Assembly (NCBI GenBank): GCA_902767395.1
Contig: CACXHI010000129.1
Location: forward strand, 1-10,151
Direction of reading: 5' to 3'
Origin: Oscillospiraceae bacterium
GTDB taxonomy: Bacteria; Bacillota; Clostridia; Oscillospirales; Oscillospiraceae
Length of the DNA stretch: 10,151 nucleotides
Within the stretch, counting starts at the first letter, position 1, and each line of letters begins with the position of its first letter. This document shows positions 1-4,976 of this stretch, piece by piece. The notes below the pieces were generated by a model. It had not been told where the DNA came from. It did not search any database and worked only from the letters and a program-made list of their open reading frames with translations. Both the position numbers and the translations under genes were made by a program.

Positions 1-70
1 ACAGCTTCCAGTGGGAGCTGCGTCTCTTGTCGCGTCTTGCTTTGGAAACCTTTCTCTTAGGAACAGCCAT
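1..70 (-). CDS. rpmF: 50S ribosomal protein L32, partial (3' end outside window)
   Basis: The reverse strand from base 70 reads MAVPKRKVSKARRDKRRSSH and then WKL before the window ends. This is the highly conserved N-terminus of bacterial L32, a small basic protein of the large ribosomal subunit; about 23 residues are visible and the rest lies beyond base 1. The ATG at 68-70 has a strong ribosome binding site, AGGAGGTG at 76-83. It lies 42 bases after the DUF177 gene on the same strand, the usual yceD-rpmF pairing, and is probably co-transcribed from the promoter at 651-679. No terminator or second promoter is visible in the gap between the two genes. Confidence 0.95.
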   Translation of the reverse strand, partial: MAVPKRKVSKARRDKRRSSHWKL

Positions 71-112
71 GGTGACACCTCCTCGGTCTGAATGCCTCTG
101 TCGGGCAATGTT

Positions 113-616
113 TTACTTTTTCAATAGCTGCCGCAGGACAGCCAAGCGCGGGTCGGTCTCGGTCTGACAGTCGCAGGGGCCGTCGTTGAGATCCTTGCCG
201 CATCGGCAGCACAGGCCCTTGCAGTCCTCCTTGCAGAGGAACTTGGAGTCCATGCTTAAGACGAACGTGGTGGTAACGACGTCGTCCAGATCCGCACAGC
301 CGTCCTCCAGAAGGAAAATCCACGGATCTTCCTCTCCGTTGTCGTTGGACAGTTCCTCCGCCAGAATGGCGTGGAGCGGAAACTCCACGGGCTTCACCAC
401 GTCCCTGGCGCAGCGGTCACAGGGACCGTGCAGCGTCGTGGCAACCGTCCCGCTGAGAACGAAAACGCCGGCCAAATTGCGAACCTCTCCCGCCGCCGTG
501 ACCGGCTCTGTCGCGGGACAGCATCCGCCGAACGCAAGCTCATGCAGATCCAGAACGATCTGAAAAGGGATCGTGCCGCCGGGGTGATCTTTCAGGGGTG
601 ACAGGTTCAGCAGCAT
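113..616 (-). CDS. DUF177 / YceD family protein
   Basis: This 167-residue protein has the DUF177 (YceD) layout, a family almost always encoded just upstream of rpmF. YceD has been linked to 23S rRNA or large-subunit maturation in some bacteria and plants, so a role with L32 is plausible but not shown here. A first Cys pair, CDRC, lies at residues 66-69. A C-terminal cluster at residues 128-150 (CKEDCKGLCCRCG, then CDC) could bind zinc, and the family's closing DPRLAVLRQLL follows. Length is normal for the family. The ATG at 614-616 is preceded by AGGAGA at 622-627, five bases away. It is the first gene after the promoter at 651-679 and precedes rpmF. The extra Cys at 137 is a minor variation. 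Confidence 0.92.
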   Translation of the reverse strand: MLLNLSPLKDHPGGTIPFQIVLDLHELAFGGCCPATEPVTAAGEVRNLAGVFVLSGTVATTLHGPCDRCARDVVKPVEFPLHAILAEELSNDNGEEDPWIFLLEDGCADLDDVVTTTFVLSMDSKFLCKEDCKGLCCRCGKDLNDGPCDCQTETDPRLAVLRQLLKK

Positions 617-650
617 CGGTTTCTCCTAATCTCATAGTCATGCGGAAGAT

Positions 651-679
651 ATTATAGCGGGGAAACCTCAGTTTGTCAA
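651..679 (-). promoter_or_regulatory. Consensus sigma-A promoter for the DUF177-rpmF unit
   Basis: On the minus strand, a perfect -35 box TTGACA (674-679) and a perfect -10 box TATAAT (651-656) are separated by exactly 17 bases. Transcription would start near 644, giving a leader of about 28 bases before the DUF177 ATG. Just upstream of the -35 box, at about 681-700, lie two A-tracts on the minus strand (AAAAAA and AAAAAAA) that resemble an UP element, as seen at strong ribosomal-protein promoters. The promoter begins about 26 bases after the stop codon of the transglutaminase-like gene. No terminator separates the two, so read-through is possible. Confidence 0.88.
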
Positions 680-704
680 ACACTTTTTTTGCTTTTTTCT
701 CGTT

Positions 705-2432
705 TTATTGATTTTGACCGCTTTCCAGCGTCGTGAGCAGCCGCATAAACATGACTGCCGCCATCGCGCGGGTCACGCTCTGCTTCGGCGCAAGGATTAC
801 TTCGTGGTTCGGGCCGGTGGTTCCGCTCAGAATGCCGATGCCGACGGCCCAGCGCATCGCGGGTCTTGCCCATTTGCTGACGTCCTTGCCGTCGGGGAAG
901 GTGCTCAGATCGGCCTCCTCCTCGGTGGAGTAGCCCTGATAGGCGGCATAGGCGCGGAGCATGACCGCCAGCTCCTGCCGCGTAATCGCCTGATTCGGCG
1001 CAAAGCGCCCGTCTCCGACGCCGCTGGCAAGGCCCGTTTCCTCCGCCCACGCAACGGCGTTTGCATACCACGCGCTTCGCTTCACGTCGCGGAAGCTGGA
1101 CGCCTGAGTCGGAGCGGGCCGGCCCTCTGCCGCCCAGAGAATCTGCGCCACCATCGCGCGGGTCAGCGTGGCCTCCGGCGAGAACTTGGTGGCGGAGGTG
1201 CCGATCATCAGACCGCGAAAGACGCAGAAGTCCACGCCGCTGTGCGCCCAGTTTTTCGGCTTCGGCGCGTCGGTGTAGAGCTCCGAGGCGCAGAGATTGG
1301 CGGTCTTATCCGCCCCGCAGACGCCGCACAGATAGTAGGCCGTGCCGTGTGCGCCGTCCTCTGCGGGCGTCAGAATCTTGTCTACCTTCCATTCGTGCCC
1401 GAGCGCCGGAGTCTTCACCACGTTTTTTTCAGAGCAGCGCGTACATTGGAAGGTCTGTTTTCCCTCCTTCGTGCAGGTGGGCTGCGACGTGGATTTCAGC
1501 TTCCAGTTGTGGCCCAGCGCCAGATACCGCACGCGCCGCAGCCGGCACGTTCTGCAGAACTCAATCCGGTAGCCGACTTGCTCGCAGGTTGCCGTGCTTT
1601 CCGCAAGGCGCACGACCCATTCGTGGGTGTGGGGGTTGCCGCTCTCATAAAAAGCCTTGATCGCTTTGACGTTCTTCATGAGCAGGTCCGTGTAGCCTCT
1701 GGCCCATTCGTGCTTCTTCGCCCATTCGTCGGTATCTTCCTTCATGAAGTAGTTGTGCGGTTTGTAATTTTCGGTGGTGTTGCCGTCGTCGATGCGCACG
1801 TCAAACCAGTAATACTTGTTTCCCACCAGCACCATATTCCAGGTATGGGCGACCGGACCGGTCTTGTTGAGAAACGCGCCGGTTACAACTCTGACGTCGT
1901 AGCCCAGATGCCCGGCCAGCAGGGCGAACATTTCGGAGAAGGCCACGCAGTCTCCGGCGTAGGTGTGTACCATGCTGTAGCCGTGGGTCTGCAGACTGCG
2001 GGTGGAGTCGATCCAGTCCTCCCGGATGGAAAACGCGCTTTCGCCGGCGGTGTAGTTCGTATAGATTTTGCACAGATCGGCCCGAACAAAGGCCTGCCCC
2101 GACTCGATCCGCTTGAACATCTGCTCGGAATAGGCCGCAACCTCCTGCGGGGTCGGCCCCTCCATCCAGGGCACAACGGACATGTCCCAGACGCGGGTGC
2201 AGTTGGCGATGACCCAGTCGTAGATTTTCAGAAGCTTGTCCCGGTCGCTCAGACCCTTAAAGTTCATCTTCGAGAGAATGCGCTCCGCCATCAGATCCGT
2301 CTCGGGATCACCGCAGAGGATGGGTACCGAGCCATAGGTGGGACCGGCAGCCTGCGCCGGAACGGTCATCCCGGCGGGGAGCAGACAGAGCAGCAGCGCC
2401 AGTGCGAGAAATGCGGAAATCAGTTTTCTCAT
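705..2432 (-). CDS. Secreted transglutaminase-like protein with Cys repeats and three SLH domains
   Basis: A 575-residue exported protein. Residues 1-29 form a signal peptide (MRKLISAFLALALLLCLLP, cleavage near AQA-AG). Residues about 40-265 are a transglutaminase-core (papain-like) domain with a complete apparent triad: Cys162 in AGDCVAF, His196 in VAHTWNMV and Asp211 in YYWFDVR. Residues 268-375 carry three Cys repeats, two of the form C-x9-C-x2-C followed by LGH, the third lacking its first Cys. Residues about 394-568 hold three SLH domains that should anchor it to secondary wall polymers. It could be a protease, amidase or cross-linking enzyme; bacterial members are often not true transglutaminases. 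The ATG at 2430-2432 has AAGGAG at 2441-2446. It follows the isomerase gene by 23 bases and is probably the last gene of that operon. Exact substrate is unknown. Confidence 0.88.
   Translation of the reverse strand: MRKLISAFLALALLLCLLPAGMTVPAQAAGPTYGSVPILCGDPETDLMAERILSKMNFKGLSDRDKLLKIYDWVIANCTRVWDMSVVPWMEGPTPQEVAAYSEQMFKRIESGQAFVRADLCKIYTNYTAGESAFSIREDWIDSTRSLQTHGYSMVHTYAGDCVAFSEMFALLAGHLGYDVRVVTGAFLNKTGPVAHTWNMVLVGNKYYWFDVRIDDGNTTENYKPHNYFMKEDTDEWAKKHEWARGYTDLLMKNVKAIKAFYESGNPHTHEWVVRLAESTATCEQVGYRIEFCRTCRLRRVRYLALGHNWKLKSTSQPTCTKEGKQTFQCTRCSEKNVVKTPALGHEWKVDKILTPAEDGAHGTAYYLCGVCGADKTANLCASELYTDAPKPKNWAHSGVDFCVFRGLMIGTSATKFSPEATLTRAMVAQILWAAEGRPAPTQASSFRDVKRSAWYANAVAWAEETGLASGVGDGRFAPNQAITRQELAVMLRAYAAYQGYSTEEEADLSTFPDGKDVSKWARPAMRWAVGIGILSGTTGPNHEVILAPKQSVTRAMAAVMFMRLLTTLESGQNQ
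1308..1631 (-). repeat. Cys/LGH repeat block within the transglutaminase-like protein
   Basis: Residues about 268-375 hold three related units. Unit 1 has Cys283, Cys293, Cys296 and His308; unit 2 has Cys320, Cys330, Cys333 and His346; unit 3 has lost the first Cys and the LGH but keeps CGVCG. The spacing C-x9-C-x2-C and the closing LGH-[NE]W are conserved. The residues would suit a zinc-type site. Such units are common in surface proteins of gut Clostridia, but I know of no established function for them. Confidence 0.7.
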
Positions 2433-2455
2433 AAAAGGTTCTCCTTATGCATACC

Positions 2456-3145
2456 TCAGGGTTGTGCGGTACGGACGAAAACGGCGGATTCGATCAGAAC
2501 CTCCGTCTGCGGAACAGAGCGCTCGCCGCTGTAGGGGTTGGTTCCCAGCTCGATCTCACAAATTTTGTCCACGGTTTCCAGCCCTGCCACGACGTAGCCG
2601 AAGGCGGCGTACTGTCCGTTCAGGGACGGATAATCCGCGTGCATCAGGAAGAACTGGCTGGTGGCGGAGTCCATGACCTTCGTGCGGGCCATGGACAGCA
2701 CGCCCCGGACGTGGAGCAGCGGGTTGTCCACGCCATTTGCGGAGAATTCCCCCTTGATGGGAGACAGCTCCTCCTTGCCCTCCCCGCCCTGAATCATAAA
2801 GCCGGGATAGACGCGGTGGAAGGTGGTTCCGTTGTAGTAGCCCCGCGATACGAGATCCTTGAAATTCTGCGCGGAAATCGGAGCTGCGTCGGGGCGCAGA
2901 CGCACCACAATCTCCCCGAAGTCCTTGACCGTGAGCTTGACGTAGTCCGTCGCCTCTGCGCTTTCAACGAAGTCGGAGACCGCGCGGCTGTTGATTTCCT
3001 CCTGTACCGCCGCCATCTCCAGCGGCCCGCCGACGGCTGCGGCAGTCTCAGACGTTTTTGCCTCTGTCGTCTCCGGCGTCTTGGCGCAGGCACAAAGCCC
3101 CAGCGCGAAAAGACCCGCCAAGACCAAACGAATCCATTTTTTCAT
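2456..3145 (-). CDS. Cyclophilin-type peptidyl-prolyl cis-trans isomerase, predicted lipoprotein
   Basis: A 229-residue protein predicted to catalyse proline cis-trans isomerisation outside the membrane. The N-terminus MKKWIRLVLAGLFALGLCAC has a lipobox ending at Cys20, so it is probably lipid-anchored. A Thr/Glu/Ala-rich spacer runs to about residue 65, and the cyclophilin domain spans about 68-225. Family hallmarks are FHRVYPGFMIQGG (residues 109-121, with Arg111 as the expected catalytic Arg) and SQFFLMHA (163-170). At the positions of CypA Trp121 and His126 it appears to have Leu175 and Tyr179 (SLNGQYAAFG), a variation also seen in other bacterial members. The ATG at 3143-3145 has AGGAGGAG at 3152-3159. 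It lies between mtaB (51 bases before) and the transglutaminase-like gene (23 bases after), so it may help fold Pro-rich surface proteins; that role is inferred. Confidence 0.93.
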   Translation of the reverse strand: MKKWIRLVLAGLFALGLCACAKTPETTEAKTSETAAAVGGPLEMAAVQEEINSRAVSDFVESAEATDYVKLTVKDFGEIVVRLRPDAAPISAQNFKDLVSRGYYNGTTFHRVYPGFMIQGGEGKEELSPIKGEFSANGVDNPLLHVRGVLSMARTKVMDSATSQFFLMHADYPSLNGQYAAFGYVVAGLETVDKICEIELGTNPYSGERSVPQTEVLIESAVFVRTAQP

Positions 3146-3178
3146 TGCTTGCTCCTCCTGTTTGAATTAAGGTATTTA

Positions 3179-3201
3179 TTCCTTATTACTTGTTCCTTAT
3201 T
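3179..3201. repeat. Short direct repeat of TTCCTTATT
   Basis: TTCCTTATT occurs at 3179-3187 and again at 3193-3201, a 14-base period, inside a pyrimidine-rich stretch (purine-rich on the transcribed minus strand). The second copy overlaps the mtaB stop codon, while the first lies in the 51-base gap before the isomerase gene. It is probably the product of replication slippage. No protein-binding role can be supported. Confidence 0.45.
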
Positions 3202-4510
3202 CCCTGTTCTCTGCCTGCGGCGCTCCCAGCACGCCGTCCTCATACAGCCCGGTGATCCGCACGGGGAGGATTCGGTTGTGCAAAGCCTCGCCCGGGGCGT
3301 AGACCCGGATGGAATTCGGCGCGTGTCCCGTCCAGAGCGTCCCGGCGGGTTCCTCAAACAGCACGGCCTGTACCGTGCCGACCATGGACGCCCGGAAGCT
3401 GCGGTTCATCTCCTCGGCCACGGCAATGGCGGCTGCGGAGCGCTCCTCCTTGACGGCGTTGCCGAGCTGTCCCGGCATCTGATCCGCCGGGGTGCCCGGC
3501 CTGCGGGAATAGGGGAAGACGTGCATCGAGGCGAAGCCGCATTTGCGGAGAAAGGACAGACTCTCCTGAAATTCCGCCTCCGTCTCCCCCGGAAAGCCCA
3601 CGATCATGTCCGTCGTCACGGCGCAGCCGGGAAAGTACCGCTTCAACAGCGCGACGCTCTCGGAATAGCGGGCGGTGTCGTAGTGCCGCCGCATCCGCGC
3701 GAGCACCGTGTCCGATCCGGACTGCATGGACAAATGGAAGTGGGGGCAGAGGTTCGCGTGCCCCTGGAGCAGGGCGCAGAAGGCTTCGTCGATGATGCGC
3801 GGTTCCAGTGAGCCGAGGCGGATGCGCACCGGCGCGGCGGCGCGGCAAACAGCGTCGACCAATTGGGGCAGGCGCTCCCGCTTCCCGGTTGTGCGATCCA
3901 AATCCACGCCCCAGGAGGCAATCTCAATGCCGGTCACTACAATTTCCTGATAACCCGCGCCCACCAGCTCGCGCACCTGCGCCAGCGCCGCGTCCAGCGG
4001 CAGACTGCGCACGGGGCCGCGGGCGTAGGGAATGATGCAGTAGGAGCAGAAGTTGCTGCATCCGTCCTGCACCTTGAGCATGGCCCGCGTCCGGGTGGAG
4101 AGGCCGCCTGCAGGCAAGCGCTCAAATTCCCGCCGTTTCAGGGCGCTGTCCAGCGATTCGCGCCGCTGCCGGTCCGCCAGCGTTTGCAGAGCCAGCTCCA
4201 AAAAGACTGTGCGCTCGCCGGAGCCGGAGATCACGTCTGCGCCGAGGCTGCGCGCGTCCTCCGGCTTGACCTGACTGTAGCAGCCGCAGACCGCGAGCAC
4301 GGCCTCTGGACACTGCTTGCGCAGACGGCGGATTACGTTGCGGTTTTTCTTGTCCGCAACCGCCGTGACCGAGCAGGTGTTTACAATGGCCAGATCGAAG
4401 TCCTCCCCGGGCGCCACCTCGGTGTGGCCCAGCTCCCGGAGCCGCTGCTCCATCGCCTGGGACTCGTACTGGTTGACCTTGCAGCCCAGAGTTGTAATGA
4501 AAAATCTCAT
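3197..4510 (-). CDS. mtaB: tRNA (N6-threonylcarbamoyladenosine(37)-C2)-methylthiotransferase
   Basis: A 437-residue radical-SAM methylthiotransferase predicted to convert t6A37 to ms2t6A37 in tRNAs reading ANN codons, in the cytoplasm. The N-terminal UPF0004 domain has the three cluster Cys residues: Cys10 (TLGCKVNQYES), Cys46 (NTCSVTA) and Cys77 (CGCYSQ). The radical-SAM motif CSNFCSYC supplies Cys151, Cys155 and Cys158. LGSLEPRII (232-240), HLSMQSGSD (259-267) and DMIVGFPGET (301-310) are typical of the MtaB/YqeV branch rather than MiaB or RimO. A TRAM-like C-terminus follows from about residue 375. The ATG at 4508-4510 has AAGGAGAA at 4515-4522. It is the second gene of the operon, 49 bases after the small Cys-rich gene; that gap holds a small hairpin, CCCC-GCC-GGGG, at 4530-4540. 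Confidence 0.95.
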   Translation of the reverse strand: MRFFITTLGCKVNQYESQAMEQRLRELGHTEVAPGEDFDLAIVNTCSVTAVADKKNRNVIRRLRKQCPEAVLAVCGCYSQVKPEDARSLGADVISGSGERTVFLELALQTLADRQRRESLDSALKRREFERLPAGGLSTRTRAMLKVQDGCSNFCSYCIIPYARGPVRSLPLDAALAQVRELVGAGYQEIVVTGIEIASWGVDLDRTTGKRERLPQLVDAVCRAAAPVRIRLGSLEPRIIDEAFCALLQGHANLCPHFHLSMQSGSDTVLARMRRHYDTARYSESVALLKRYFPGCAVTTDMIVGFPGETEAEFQESLSFLRKCGFASMHVFPYSRRPGTPADQMPGQLGNAVKEERSAAAIAVAEEMNRSFRASMVGTVQAVLFEEPAGTLWTGHAPNSIRVYAPGEALHNRILPVRITGLYEDGVLGAPQAENRE

Positions 4511-4559
4511 GCGTTTCTCCTTGCTTCATCCCCGCCGGGGTACGAAAGTCTGCGGTTCG

Positions 4560-4736
4560 TTACTGGCGCCGCGCCAGATCGTACTCGCTGCCCTTCTGGT
4601 AGAAGGGGCAACGTCCCCCCGCGCGGGCAAAGACGCGGGCATATTCGTCCTCGTCCAGATCCATGCGGCAGTAGTAGACGTCGTCTTCCTCGTCGTAGTC
4701 ATAGTGCCAGCAGGTTTCACAAACATTCGGGTCCAT
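4560..4736 (-). CDS. Small Cys-rich conserved hypothetical protein (DUF6472-like)
   Basis: A 58-residue acidic protein starting MDPNVCETCWHYDYDEEDD. It has four conserved-looking Cys: the CETC pair, one in YYCRMDLDEDEY and one in RCPFY. It ends in DEYDLARRQ. Paired Cys, a run of acids, a LDEDE stretch and a closing CP-x-Y resemble a small clostridial family I recall as DUF6472. The name is from memory; function is unknown, and a zinc or other metal site is plausible. I chose the ATG at 4734-4736 because GGGAGGG lies just upstream at about 4742-4748. A GTG at 4770-4772 in the same frame would add 12 residues but has no ribosome binding site and lies very close to the likely transcription start. 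It is the first gene of the operon, immediately before mtaB. Confidence 0.8.
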   Translation of the reverse strand: MDPNVCETCWHYDYDEEDDVYYCRMDLDEDEYARVFARAGGRCPFYQKGSEYDLARRQ

Positions 4737-4797
4737 GGAAAGCCCTCCCAGTCCGAGTCCGGCTGCGCGCACCGGTCCGTTTTGTCACTGAACTGGT

Positions 4798-4806
4798 ATT
4801 ATACCA
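4798..4806 (-). promoter_or_regulatory. Extended -10 promoter for the small protein-mtaB-isomerase-transglutaminase operon
   Basis: The minus strand reads TGGTATAAT, an extended -10 box (TGn-TATAAT) whose TATAAT falls at 4798-4803. The -35 region is weak (around 4820-4826), which suits an extended -10 promoter. The start of transcription would be near 4791, giving a leader of about 55 bases before the ATG at 4736. The box lies inside a perfect 13-base palindrome, TGGTAT-T-ATACCA (4794-4806), which might be an operator or chance. Confidence 0.7.
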
Positions 4807-4886
4807 CAAAAAGCCAAAAAAGGAAATACCCGGACGGACGTTTCTGAAAGTTTTTGATTTGTTTACAGAAATCAGGTTACAAAGTG

Positions 4887-4915
4887 TTGACAAAACCGAG
4901 GAAATCTTGTATTAT
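4887..4915 (+). promoter_or_regulatory. Sigma-A promoter for the NlpC/P60-GH25-SLH gene
   Basis: TTGACA at 4887-4892 and TATTAT at 4910-4915 are separated by 17 bases. Transcription would start near 4922, giving a leader of about 55 bases that carries GGAGGGG at 4966-4972. The promoter diverges from the minus-strand promoter at 4798-4806; the facing boxes are about 80 bases apart. Its position inside the longer open frame rules against any start upstream of 4977. Confidence 0.82.
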
Positions 4916-4976
4916 CGAGAGTAATCATACGATTTGCAGATTCCTGTTTTTGGTTTACATAATATGGAGGGGTTTC

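Noticed and set aside
684..700. T-runs on the plus strand that resemble a terminator tail
   Set aside because: No plus-strand gene ends there and no GC-rich hairpin precedes them. They read better as A-tracts upstream of the minus-strand promoter.
708..2534. A long plus-strand open frame opposite the transglutaminase-like gene
   Set aside because: It gives an Arg/Gly-rich product without motifs, while the minus-strand frame has a signal peptide, a catalytic triad and SLH domains.
2447..3811. A plus-strand open frame spanning the isomerase gene and part of mtaB
   Set aside because: It overlaps two well-supported minus-strand genes and encodes no recognisable domain.
4854..4976. An upstream in-frame start that would add 41 residues to the hydrolase
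   Set aside because: The promoter boxes at 4887-4915 lie within this stretch. The ATG at 4977 has both a ribosome binding site and an immediate signal peptide.
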